From assembly GCA_028872975.1 (NCBI GenBank), contig JAGWNV010000076.1, forward strand, positions 1 through 9,692: DNA of 9,692 nt, given 5' to 3'. Below, piece by piece: positions 1 to 6,660 of the stretch. The notes below the pieces were generated by a model. The model saw only the letters and a list, made by a program, of their open reading frames with translations. It made no database searches and had not been told where the DNA came from. A program made the position numbers and the translations under genes. Numbering within the stretch: the stretch's first letter is position 1; each line of letters starts with the position of its first letter. Source of the DNA: Acidobacteriota bacterium (GTDB lineage Bacteria > Actinomycetota > Acidimicrobiia > Acidimicrobiales > UBA8190).

Positions 1-88
1 CGGCGACGACGAGCACCTGCCCATGCTACGGGCCCCCGCCGCCGGCCGACGGGGGACGCCGGGCGTGTCGCAGGTGCGAAGATGGGCC

Positions 89-1846
89 ATGCCCGAGCTG
101 CGCCGTCTGCTGGAGGCGCGCCTCGCTCCCGCCTTCGCCCTCCTCGACCCGTCGGCCGACCCCCAGGTGCGTCCCTCGGACCACGCCGACTTCCAGGCCA
201 ACGGCGCCCTGGCGCTGGCCAGGCGCCTGGGCCGCGACCCGCGCCAGGTGGCCGCCGAGGTCCTCGGCCACGCCCGGCTCGACGACATGTGCTCGGCCGT
301 CGAGGTGAGCGGGCCGGGCTTCGTGAACCTCACCCTCTCCGACGGCTTCCTCTCGGGCCAGCTCGCCGCCATGGCCGGTGACGACCGGCTCGGGGTGGCG
401 GCGGCAGCCGACCCCCACACCGTGGTCGTCGACTACTCCGGGCCCAACGTGGCCAAGGAGATGCACGTCGGCCACCTGCGGGGCACGATCATCGGCGACG
501 CCCTGTGCCGCATGCTCGAGTTCGCCGGTCACCGGGTGGTCAGGGAGAACCATGTCGGCGACTGGGGCACCCCCTTCGGGATGCTCATCGAGCACCTCCT
601 CGACGTCGGCGAGAGGGAGGCCGCCCACGAGCTGTCGGTGGGGGACCTCGACACCTTCTACCGCCAGGCCCGGGCCTCCTTCGACGCCGAGGAGGAGTTC
701 CGCTCGAGGGCCCGGCGGCGTGTCGTCCTCCTCCAGCAGGGCGACGCCGAGACGGTCCGGCTGTGGCAGGTCCTCGTGGCCGAGAGCCTCCGGTACTTCG
801 ACGAGGTCTACGGGCGCCTCGGAGTCCTCCTGACCGACGACGACGTGGTGGGGGAGAGCTTCTACAACCCCATGCTCCCCGCCGTCGTCGACGACCTCGC
901 CGCCCAGGGCCTGCTCGTCGAGAGCGACGGGGCCCTCTGCGTCTTCCCCGAGGGCTTCGCCAACCGCCAGGGGGACCCGCTGCCGCTCATCGTCCAGAAG
1001 TCCGACGAGGGCTTCGGCTACGCGGCGACCGACCTGGCCGCCATCCGCGACCGCGTCACCCGGGTGGGGGCGCACCGCATCCTGTACGTGGTGGGCGCCC
1101 CGCAGGCCCAGCACCTCGGCATGTGCGTCGCCGTGGCCCGGATGGCGGGCTGGCTGCCGCCGGGCGTGGAGGCCGTCCACGTGGCCTTCGGCACCGTCCT
1201 CGGCGCCGACCGGAAGGTCATGCGGACCCGGGCCGGAGAGACCGTCAAGCTGGCCGAGCTGCTCGACGAGGCGGTCGAGCGGGCCCGCGCCGCGGTGGCC
1301 GAGCGCAACCCCGGGCTCGGCGACGAGGCCGGGGCGGCGGTGGCGGGGACGGTGGGGATCGGTGCCGTCAAGTACGCGGACCTCTCCACCGACCGGGCCC
1401 GCGACTACGTCTTCGACTGGGACCGGATGCTGGCCCTCGAGGGCGACACGGGGCCCTATCTCCAGTACGCCCACGCCCGGATCCGCTCGATCTTCCGCCG
1501 GGCCGGCGCCGAGGAGACGGCCGGCGCGCCCGGGACCGGCGACGCCGGCCACGGACCGGCGGGGAGACCCGTCCTCTCCGAGCCCGCCGAGCGGGCTCTC
1601 GGGCTCGCCGTCCTCGAGTACCCCGAGGCCCTGGCCGGGGCCCTCGAGGCCTGCAGCCCGAACCGGCTCTGCAATTACCTCTTCGGCCTGGCCGGCGCCT
1701 TCACCACCTTCTACGAGACCTGCCCGGTGCTCCAGGCCGGCGATCCAGGCACGCGCCGGAGCCGTCTGGCGCTCTCCGACCTCACGGCCAGGGTCCTCGC
1801 CCACGGCCTCGGGCTCCTCGGGATCATCGCTCCGGACCGGATGTGA
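89..1846 (+). CDS. argS: Arginyl-tRNA synthetase (class I)
   Basis: Cytoplasmic enzyme that charges tRNA-Arg with arginine using ATP. With the ATG at 89 the protein has 585 residues, a usual length for bacterial ArgRS. Residues 1-85 form the ArgRS-specific N-terminal domain. The class I signature HVGH is at 126-129, followed by the conserved NHVGDWGTPFGML stretch. A KMSKS-equivalent loop, KVMRTR, lies at 376-381, and GPYLQYAHAR begins at 455. From about 510 to the end is the DALR anticodon-binding domain, finishing with the family-typical GLLGI..DRM. The frame is open back to 23, with alternative GTG codons at 65 and 74, but that extension is Arg/Pro/Gly-rich and unlike the family, so 89 is preferred. 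No strong Shine-Dalgarno is seen before it, and bases 1-88 hold no other recognisable gene. The identification is secure; the exact start is less so. Confidence 0.96.
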   Translation: MPELRRLLEARLAPAFALLDPSADPQVRPSDHADFQANGALALARRLGRDPRQVAAEVLGHARLDDMCSAVEVSGPGFVNLTLSDGFLSGQLAAMAGDDRLGVAAAADPHTVVVDYSGPNVAKEMHVGHLRGTIIGDALCRMLEFAGHRVVRENHVGDWGTPFGMLIEHLLDVGEREAAHELSVGDLDTFYRQARASFDAEEEFRSRARRRVVLLQQGDAETVRLWQVLVAESLRYFDEVYGRLGVLLTDDDVVGESFYNPMLPAVVDDLAAQGLLVESDGALCVFPEGFANRQGDPLPLIVQKSDEGFGYAATDLAAIRDRVTRVGAHRILYVVGAPQAQHLGMCVAVARMAGWLPPGVEAVHVAFGTVLGADRKVMRTRAGETVKLAELLDEAVERARAAVAERNPGLGDEAGAAVAGTVGIGAVKYADLSTDRARDYVFDWDRMLALEGDTGPYLQYAHARIRSIFRRAGAEETAGAPGTGDAGHGPAGRPVLSEPAERALGLAVLEYPEALAGALEACSPNRLCNYLFGLAGAFTTFYETCPVLQAGDPGTRRSRLALSDLTARVLAHGLGLLGIIAPDRM

Positions 1847-1872
1847 CCTGGGCCGCCGGTGGGCGCCGGCAG

Positions 1873-1878
1873 TAGCAT
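1873..1878 (+). promoter_or_regulatory. Possible -10 element for the dehydrogenase
   Basis: TAGCAT matches four of six bases of the bacterial -10 consensus and stands out in very GC-rich DNA. It lies between argS and the dehydrogenase and would give a leader of roughly 30 bases that contains the Shine-Dalgarno at 1900. No convincing -35 hexamer is seen at the right spacing, so this is a tentative call. Confidence 0.3.
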
Positions 1879-1899
1879 CGCCCCTCGTCCGCCGTGCAC

Positions 1900-1904
1900 G
1901 GAGG
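1900..1904 (+). promoter_or_regulatory. Ribosome binding site deciding the dehydrogenase start
   Basis: GGAGG within a purine run lies eight bases before the GTG at 1913. It is the reason for choosing that GTG over the in-frame upstream GTG at 1859, which would add 18 residues with no family counterpart. Confidence 0.7.
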
Positions 1905-1912
1905 GGGAGCCG

Positions 1913-2980
1913 GTGAGCCAATTGCCGGAGCAGATGCCGGTCGCCGTCTACCGGGGACCGGGCCAGATCGAGGTCGAGGAGCGGCCGGTGCCGCGTCCGG
2001 GACCGGGGCAGGTGCTCGTCGAGGTGGACCACTGCGGGATCTGCGGGTCGGACCTCCACCTCGTCATGGAGGGATGGGGGAAGCCCGGGACGGTGGCCGG
2101 CCACGAGTTCTCGGGGCTGGTGCGCCTCGTCGGCGAGGACGTCGACCGGTGGGGGCCCGACCAGCTCGTGGTGGGGGGCCCGAGCCCGAGGTGCGGGCGG
2201 TGCCGGCGGTGCCTCGAGGGCAAGCCCTCGCAGTGCGAGGAGCGCTCGGGGAGCCCCGTCGACCACCTCGACGGGGCCTTCGCCCGCTACGTGGTCTGCG
2301 ACGCCCGGGCCCTGCGGCCGGTCCCCGAGGGGCTCGAGGCCCGCGCCGCCGCCCTGGCCGAGCCCCTGGCGGTGGCCCTCCACGGCATCACCCGGGGCCG
2401 CATCGAGGAGGGCGAGGACGTGATGGTCTTCGGCGCCGGTCCCATCGGCGCCCTGGCCGTCGCAGCCCTCGTGGCCCGGGGGGGCCACCGGGTGACGGTG
2501 GTGGAGCCGGCCGCCGCCCGCCGGGCGCTCGCCACCGCCCTCGGCGCCGACGCAGTGGTCGAGCCGGGGGACCTCGAGACGTTCCCCCGGTGGGAGCCCG
2601 AGCGCATCGCCGCCGGCGCCGTCGACGTGGTCCTCGAGTGCTCGGGCAAGCAGGCCGCCATGGAGGCGGGTCTGCACCAGCTGCGACGCGGCGGGCGGCT
2701 CGTGCTCGTGGGCGCCGGCATGGACCAGCCCGTGCTCGACCCCAACCGGCTCCTGCTGAACGAGCTCGAGATCCTGGGATCGTTCATCTACGACGCCGAC
2801 GGCTTCGAGCGCGCCCTCGAGCTGCTCTCCTCGGGTGCCTTGCCCGTCGACGTGCTCGTCGACGCCGAGGACGTGAGCCTCGACGGGATTCCCGGTGCCC
2901 TGGAGGGGCTGGCCTCGGGCCGGATCGCCGGCAAGGTGATGGTCGTGCCCCGGCGCGACGGCGCCGAGGTGCGGCCGTGA
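1913..2980 (+). CDS. Zinc-dependent medium-chain alcohol dehydrogenase family protein
   Basis: Probable NAD(P)-dependent oxidation of an alcohol, polyol or amino-alcohol, of the threonine/sorbitol dehydrogenase type. The 355-residue length is normal for the family. The GroES-like catalytic domain comes first. Cys44 in GICGSD, His64-Glu65 in GHE and Glu150 in LAEPLA match catalytic zinc ligands or their neighbourhood. The four structural-zinc cysteines are at 94, 97, 100 and 108 (C-x2-C-x2-C-x7-C). The Rossmann nucleotide-binding fold starts at the GAGPIG loop (174-179); the acidic residue after the second strand (VVEP, near 196-199) suggests NAD rather than NADP. It follows argS by 66 bases with its own likely promoter and ends in a GTGA overlap with the VOC gene, so the two are probably co-translated. 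The substrate cannot be told from sequence alone. Confidence 0.92.
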   Translation: MSQLPEQMPVAVYRGPGQIEVEERPVPRPGPGQVLVEVDHCGICGSDLHLVMEGWGKPGTVAGHEFSGLVRLVGEDVDRWGPDQLVVGGPSPRCGRCRRCLEGKPSQCEERSGSPVDHLDGAFARYVVCDARALRPVPEGLEARAAALAEPLAVALHGITRGRIEEGEDVMVFGAGPIGALAVAALVARGGHRVTVVEPAAARRALATALGADAVVEPGDLETFPRWEPERIAAGAVDVVLECSGKQAAMEAGLHQLRRGGRLVLVGAGMDQPVLDPNRLLLNELEILGSFIYDADGFERALELLSSGALPVDVLVDAEDVSLDGIPGALEGLASGRIAGKVMVVPRRDGAEVRP

Positions 2981-3426
2981 GCCCCCACCGCTTCTACCCG
3001 AGCGGGGTGCCGCGGTTGAACCACGTCGCCCTGAGCGTCCCCTCGAGCCTCCTCGAGAGCGAGGGCCGCGCTGACCTCCTGCGGTACTTCGACGAGGTGC
3101 TCGGCTTCGAGGAGCTGCCCACCATGACCCTCGAGGGCCGGCGGGTGGTCCTGAGCTGTGTCCACTGGGACCAGTTCATCTTCCTCGTCTCCGACGACTC
3201 GCCGATGTCCTGCCCGCACGGCGACCACTACGGGTTCGGCGTCGGGTCGCTGGAGGAGCTCGTCGGGGCCCGGGACCGGGCCCTCGAGTTCGCCGCCACC
3301 GACGCCCGCCTCGAGCTCGACGACCTGCGGGTCGACGACCACGGGATGGTCAAGATCCATTCCATCTACCTGAGCTACCTGCTGCCCATGCGCTGCGAGC
3401 TGCAGTACTGGGAGTTCGCCAAGTAA
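2977..3426 (+). CDS. VOC (glyoxalase/dioxygenase fold) family protein
   Basis: A 149-residue protein with one or two beta-alpha-beta-beta-beta modules of the vicinal oxygen chelate superfamily, whose members use a divalent metal for isomerase, lyase or dioxygenase chemistry. The opening LNHVALSVP (His16), the central DHYGFGVGSLEEL (His84) and the closing CELQYWEF (Glu141) give a plausible His/His/Glu metal site. The layout resembles an uncharacterised VOC group I recall from mycobacteria; its substrate is unknown. The GTG start at 2977 shares bases with the dehydrogenase stop codon (GTGA), and a GAGG at 2966-2969 is suitably placed. That coupling suggests the two proteins act on related compounds, which is inference. 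Identification as VOC is firm; function is open. Confidence 0.87.
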   Translation: MSPHRFYPSGVPRLNHVALSVPSSLLESEGRADLLRYFDEVLGFEELPTMTLEGRRVVLSCVHWDQFIFLVSDDSPMSCPHGDHYGFGVGSLEELVGARDRALEFAATDARLELDDLRVDDHGMVKIHSIYLSYLLPMRCELQYWEFAK

Positions 3427-3474
3427 CACCCGGCCGTCGTGATGCGGCCCCGGCGGTGCGCGAGGCTCGCGTCC

Positions 3475-4074
3475 ATGGGCGAACCGACGACGACCGCGAT
3501 GAAGGACGACCTCCGGCGCTACCTGCAGGTCGGGCGCGAGTCCCTGCTCTGGAAACTCGAGGGCCTCTCGGAGTACGACGTCCGGCGGCCACTGGTGGCG
3601 TCGGGGACCAACCTCCTCGGCCTCGTGAAGCACGCCGCGGTGACCGAGGCCGGGTACTTCGGCGCCGTCTTCGGCCGGCCCTTCCCCGACCCGCTCCCCG
3701 GCGCCGACGGCGACGACCCCACCGCCGACATGTGGGCGGAGGCCGACGAGCGCACGGAGGGGCTCGTCTCGCTCTACCGCCAGGTGTGGGCCCACTCCGA
3801 CGCCACCATCGCCGCCCTCGGGCTCGACGACACCGGCAGCGTGCCGTGGTGGCCCGAGGACCGCCGGGAGGCCACCCTGCACCGCATCCTCGTCCACGTG
3901 GCCACCGAGACCCATCGGCACGCCGGCCACGCCGACATCGTGCGGGAGATGATCGACGGGGCCCGGGGGCTCCGCCGGGAGAGCCCGAACGTCCCGGAGG
4001 AGGACGAGGAGTGGTGGCTGCGACACCGCCGGCGGGTCGAGGACGCCGCCCGCCTCGCCGGGTCGGAGGCGTAG
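3475..4074 (+). CDS. DinB / DUF664 family protein
   Basis: A 199-residue four-helix protein of the DinB-like superfamily, DUF664 branch. Relatives bind a divalent metal through histidines, and some use low-molecular-weight thiols such as mycothiol; whether this one does is not shown. The family-typical opening LRRYLQ..RESLLWKLEGLSEYDVRRP is at residues 13-39. It is followed by the first metal-ligand candidate His53 in LVKHAAVTEAGYFG. The second histidine cluster is at 141-152, with His147, His149 and His152 as candidates. The C-terminus ends with a Trp-rich segment (EEWWLRHRRR). The ATG at 3475 is chosen because relatives start a short distance before LRRYLQ. In-frame GTG 3439 and ATG 3442 would add a basic tail, and ATG 3499 is also possible. 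It lies 48 bases after the VOC gene, probably in the same operon. Confidence 0.87.
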   Translation: MGEPTTTAMKDDLRRYLQVGRESLLWKLEGLSEYDVRRPLVASGTNLLGLVKHAAVTEAGYFGAVFGRPFPDPLPGADGDDPTADMWAEADERTEGLVSLYRQVWAHSDATIAALGLDDTGSVPWWPEDRREATLHRILVHVATETHRHAGHADIVREMIDGARGLRRESPNVPEEDEEWWLRHRRRVEDAARLAGSEA

Positions 4075-4562
4075 TGTTCGCGGCGGTGAGCGCCGGGGAG
4101 CTGTGGGTCGAGTCCTACCAGGGCGAGGTCCTCGGCGAGACCCTGTTCGGCCTCCTGGCGGCCCGCCAGGAGGACCCGGTGCGCCGCCACGAGCTCGAGG
4201 TCCTCACCGTGCTCGAGCGGGCCACCAAGGAGCTCGCCGAGCCGGTCCTCGACGCCAGGGGGCTCGACCGGGGGGACACGGCGGCGACGGTGGCGTCGGC
4301 CGAGACGATGGCCGACTCGGTGGCAGGGATCTCCTGGGCGCAGCTGCTCGGCTCGATCGAACCGGTCACCGTCCGGTTCCTGGCCAAGTACGAGGAGCTG
4401 GTCCGGCTCTCCGAGGACGCCGCCGAGCGGTCGGTCGCCGAGACCTACGTCGCCCACGAGCGGGCCCTGGCCAGCTTCGCCCGGCGGTCGCTCGGCGAGG
4501 AGGACGGCGAGCCTCTCGAGCGGATCCTCGCCCTGCCCCACGTGGCCGCCGCGCTCGGCTGA
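4074..4562 (+). CDS. Small helical protein of unknown function, possibly ferritin-like
   Basis: A 162-residue acidic protein that I cannot name. It looks almost wholly alpha-helical in four segments: roughly residues 7-30, 36-58, 85-117 and 119-140. Carboxylates and histidines recur at helix-like spacing: Glu18 and Glu22; His39, Glu40 and Glu42; Glu107 and Glu108; Glu123 and His128. That pattern recalls ferritin-like four-helix bundles with a metal site, but a canonical ExxH pair in the expected places is not clear. The function is therefore only suggested. The GTG start at 4074 uses the last base of the DinB stop codon, and GGAGG at 4065-4069 is close by. A second GTG at 4086 is the alternative start. 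Tight coupling to the DinB gene implies joint expression. No signal peptide or membrane segment is seen. Confidence 0.75.
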   Translation: MFAAVSAGELWVESYQGEVLGETLFGLLAARQEDPVRRHELEVLTVLERATKELAEPVLDARGLDRGDTAATVASAETMADSVAGISWAQLLGSIEPVTVRFLAKYEELVRLSEDAAERSVAETYVAHERALASFARRSLGEEDGEPLERILALPHVAAALG

Positions 4563-4571
4563 CCCCTCCTG

Positions 4572-4600
4572 TGCTGCCGCCCGGGGCGCCGGCGGCGGCG
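4572..4600 (+). terminator. GC-rich hairpin after the dehydrogenase-to-helical-protein run
   Basis: Bases 4572-4581 pair with 4591-4600 (ten pairs, two of them G-U) around a nine-base loop, starting ten bases after the stop codon at 4562. No T-tract follows, so this would be the U-less hairpin type often proposed in high-GC actinobacteria. GC content makes chance hairpins common, so support is moderate at best. Confidence 0.35.
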
Positions 4601-4629
4601 GGGGGCGCGGCGTCGAGGAGGAACTTCGT

Positions 4630-4635
4630 TATCCT
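4630..4635 (+). promoter_or_regulatory. Possible -10 element for the NTF2-like gene
   Basis: TATCCT lies in an unusually AT-rich patch of the 111-base gap before the gene at 4674 and fits TAnnnT. It would start transcription near 4642 and give a leader of about 30 bases. No good -35 is seen. The same bases also belong to a stem described under findings, so the two readings compete. Confidence 0.35.
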
Positions 4636-4673
4636 CCGCCCCGACCGGCGAGGACGGCTGGGAGGAGCGGAGG

Positions 4674-5033
4674 ATGAAGGTACGCGAGCTCGTGGAGCAC
4701 TACGGCGCCGCCTGGAACGCCGAGGAGCCCGAGCGCCGGCACCTGCTCGAACAGGTGTGGGCCGACGACGGCGTCTACTGCGATCCCACGGCCACCGCAG
4801 AGGGTCGTGATGCGCTCGTCGCCCACATCGGGGCCGTGCAGGCCGTCCTGCCCGACCACACCATCGAGATGCGATCGGACGTCGACGAGCACGACGGCCG
4901 GTTCCGGTTCGCCTGGGCCATGCTCGGCCCCGACGGGTCGACGGTCACCGAGGGCGTGGACTTCGGCGTCCTCGCCCCCGACGGCCGCATCGAGTCGATC
5001 ACCGGCTTCTTCGGTCCCCTCCCGCCCCTCTGA
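4674..5033 (+). CDS. NTF2/SnoaL-like fold protein
   Basis: A 119-residue protein that forms a single cone-shaped alpha+beta barrel of the NTF2-like superfamily, which includes SnoaL polyketide cyclases, ketosteroid isomerases and many uncharacterised proteins. An N-terminal helical part (VRELVEHYGAAWNAEEPERR) is followed by the typical VWADDGVYCDPTATAEGRDALVAHI stretch, then strands around FRFAWAML, TEGVDFGVL and a closing IESITGFFGPL. All of this fits the small SnoaL-like group. The ATG at 4674 has two good ribosome binding sites, GGAGG at 4661-4665 and GGAGG at 4669-4673, the latter touching the start codon. No catalytic residues can be assigned with confidence. It lies 18 bases before the thioesterase gene and is probably co-transcribed with it. 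Confidence 0.83.
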   Translation: MKVRELVEHYGAAWNAEEPERRHLLEQVWADDGVYCDPTATAEGRDALVAHIGAVQAVLPDHTIEMRSDVDEHDGRFRFAWAMLGPDGSTVTEGVDFGVLAPDGRIESITGFFGPLPPL

Positions 5034-5051
5034 CGGGGCGCAGGTCGCACC

Positions 5052-5477
5052 GTGGCCGTGATGGACGCCGAGGCCCTCCAGCAGCTTCTCGACGAGGCCG
5101 GGTTCGGCGGCCCGCCGCCGTATCTCGTGGAGGACGCCGGGGACTGGGGGGTCCGGCTCCGCCTTCCCGTCACGCCCGCCCACCAGCGGCCGGGCGGGAC
5201 GGTGTCGGGCCCGTCGCTCATGGCGCTCGCCGACGCGGCGGCCTGGCTCGCCGTCCTGGCCCAGATCGGGCCGGTGCTGCTGGCCGTCTCCACGAGCCTG
5301 CACATCGACTTCCTCCGCAAGCCCGCCCTCGTCGACGTGATCGCCGAGGGCAACCTCATCAAGCTGGGAAGGCGCCTCGGGGTGATCGACGTGTCGATGC
5401 GGTCCGAGGGCGAGGAGGCGCTCGTCGCCAAGGCCCAGGTGACCTACTCCATCCCCCCGGCCGGACCCAGGGCCTGA
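5052..5477 (+). CDS. PaaI-type hotdog-fold thioesterase
   Basis: A 141-residue single hotdog domain. Relatives hydrolyse acyl-CoA or aryl-CoA thioesters as cytoplasmic tetramers. The signature region HQRPGGTVSGPSLMALADAA (residues 44-63) matches the PaaI-type pattern of a His, a Pro-x-Gly turn and a long helix carrying Asp61, a likely catalytic or binding acid. The following VSTSLHIDFLRKP and the closing AQVTYSIP are standard hotdog strands. GTG codons at 5052 and 5058 and ATG 5061 are all in frame. Only a weak AGGT at 5042 is seen upstream, so the start may be off by three residues. The last 34 bases overlap, tail to tail, the 3' end of the DUF1801 gene on the other strand. The thioester substrate is unknown. 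Confidence 0.85.
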   Translation: MAVMDAEALQQLLDEAGFGGPPPYLVEDAGDWGVRLRLPVTPAHQRPGGTVSGPSLMALADAAAWLAVLAQIGPVLLAVSTSLHIDFLRKPALVDVIAEGNLIKLGRRLGVIDVSMRSEGEEALVAKAQVTYSIPPAGPRA

Positions 5478-5812
5478 CGCCGGCGGACCGCCACGAGGCG
5501 CCGCACCAGCGACTCGGGCAGGGGCCGGTCCACCGGGAACCGCAGCGCCCCCGAGGACCGGGTGTAGGCGGCGAGCTCGTCGGCGAGCTCGGGGAATACC
5601 GACCCGCTGTGGGGGAGGTAGCTGAGGTGACGGGTGAAGGCGGCGAACCCGGCCACCACTTTGCCCTGCACCCGGAAGGCGGGACATCCGTAGGAGATGC
5701 CCTCCTCGGCGTCGGGGGCGGCGGCGAGGATGGCCCTGCGCAGCGCCTCGAGGGTGCCCCGCTTGGGCTCGTCCAGCGAGGCGAGATAGTCGTCGACCTC
5801 CTCCTTCGACAC
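5444..5812 (-). CDS. DUF1801 (YdhG/frataxin-like fold) family protein
   Basis: A 122-residue small cytoplasmic protein of the DUF1801 group. The group has an alpha-beta fold related to YdhG/YdeI proteins, and some members are annotated as iron chaperones, but function is generally unproven. Family features in order are VDDYLASLDEPKRGTLEALR, AAPDAEEGISYGCPAFRVQG, VAGFAAFTRHLSYLPHSG and ALRFPVDRPLPESLVRRLVA. The GTG at 5812 is chosen because relatives begin just before VDDYL. The open frame continues to an ATG at 5881, but that adds a Pro/Ala-rich stretch unlike the family and would overlap the start of the divergent dehydrogenase. The stop lies inside the thioesterase gene on the other strand, a 34-base convergent overlap. 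Confidence 0.83.
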   Translation of the reverse strand: MSKEEVDDYLASLDEPKRGTLEALRRAILAAAPDAEEGISYGCPAFRVQGKVVAGFAAFTRHLSYLPHSGSVFPELADELAAYTRSSGALRFPVDRPLPESLVRRLVAVRRRQALGPAGGME

Positions 5813-5859
5813 GGGGCCGATTCTCGCGCCCGGGGTGGGCGGCGCGGCGGCCGGTTGGT

Positions 5860-5865
5860 TACCGT
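5860..5865 (+). promoter_or_regulatory. Likely -10 element of a leaderless transcript for the dehydrogenase at 5872
   Basis: TACCGT (TAnnnT) ends six bases before the GTG at 5872, so transcription would start at or next to the first base of the start codon. No Shine-Dalgarno precedes the GTG, as expected for the leaderless mode common in actinobacteria. The -35 region is not recognisable. Confidence 0.5.
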
Positions 5866-5871
5866 TCGGGC

Positions 5872-6660
5872 GTGCCCGCATCGTCCCGATTCCCCCTGCA
5901 CGGCGCCGTGGCGGTGGTCACCGGCGCCTCGTCCGGCCTCGGCCGCCGGTTCTGCCTCGACCTGGCCGCCGCCGGGTCGGTGGTGGTCGGCCTGGCCCGC
6001 CGCGCCGAGCTGCTCGAGGAGCTCGAAGGACCGCTGCGCGCCCACTCGCCGGAGTCCTCGACCCGGCGCTGCGACGTCACCGACACCGACGCCTTCACGG
6101 GGCTCCTGGCCGAGGTGGAGGAGGGCCGGGGCCGCATCGACCTCCTCGTGAACGACGCCGGCGTCGGCGAGGCGCGGGGCGAGACCGGGCTCGAGCCTCA
6201 CCGGCGGGTGATGGAGACCAATTACTTCGCCGCCGTGGCCGGCACCCTGGCGGTGCTGCCGGGCATGACCGGCCGCCGGCACGGGGCGGTGGTGAACGTC
6301 TCCTCCGACAGCGGCCGGGCGCCGGGTCCGAACGAGCCCGCCTACGGCGCCTCCAAGGCGGCGCTGAGCGCCTTCACCGAGTCCATGGCCATGAAGGTGG
6401 AGGGCACCGGCGTCCGCCTCCACGTCCTCTATCCCGGATGGGTCCCCACCGACATGGGCGCGGGGGCGGTGGCCGACGGGATGCCCACCCCGCCCCGCTT
6501 CGTCCGGCGCACCGAGGAGCAGGTGTCGCGCCTGCTCCTCGCCCGGATCGGGGGCCCGAGGGTCGACATCGACGCCGCCGGCGCCGCTCGCCTCGCCCCG
6601 GTGGCCCGGGCCCTTTTCCCGGGGCTCTACCGGAGAGGCATGCGGGCCGCCGGGGGTTGA
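5872..6660 (+). CDS. Short-chain dehydrogenase/reductase (SDR), classical type
   Basis: A 262-residue NAD(P)-dependent oxidoreductase of unknown substrate, probably acting on a carbonyl or hydroxyl group in the cytoplasm. The nucleotide loop TGASSGLG is at 17-24, with an arginine pair (ARR, 42-44) after the second strand that favours NADP(H). NDAG at 94-97 stabilises the central sheet. The full catalytic tetrad is present: Asn117, a serine at 144 or 145, Tyr158 and Lys162 in YGASK. PGWVPTDM matches the classical motif after the active site. The GTG start is set by the -10 element six bases upstream and by the short distance to the first strand. It diverges from the DUF1801 gene and overlaps the cytochrome b partner gene by 34 bases at the 3' end. 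No terminator separates the two converging genes. Confidence 0.92.
   Translation: MPASSRFPLHGAVAVVTGASSGLGRRFCLDLAAAGSVVVGLARRAELLEELEGPLRAHSPESSTRRCDVTDTDAFTGLLAEVEEGRGRIDLLVNDAGVGEARGETGLEPHRRVMETNYFAAVAGTLAVLPGMTGRRHGAVVNVSSDSGRAPGPNEPAYGASKAALSAFTESMAMKVEGTGVRLHVLYPGWVPTDMGAGAVADGMPTPPRFVRRTEEQVSRLLLARIGGPRVDIDAAGAARLAPVARALFPGLYRRGMRAAGG

Noticed and set aside
1855..1870. Small hairpin between argS and the dehydrogenase (GCCGG/CCGGC, six-base loop)
   Set aside because: It has only five pairs and no T-tract; such stems are common by chance at this GC content, so it was not called a terminator.
505..1875. A 456-codon open frame inside argS in another frame
   Set aside because: It is an Arg/Pro/Gly-rich shadow of the argS frame with no domain signal.
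26..2677. An 883-codon open frame on the minus strand opposite argS and the dehydrogenase
   Set aside because: It is antisense to two well-supported genes. Its composition is His/Gly/Pro/Val-rich with no recognisable motif, as expected for a frame mirrored from GC-rich codons.
5813..5881. Longer DUF1801 protein starting at ATG 5881, with an AGGGGGA upstream
   Set aside because: The added 23 residues are Pro/Ala-rich and unlike the family, and the start would lie inside the divergent SDR gene. GTG 5812 fits family length better, though 5881 is not excluded.
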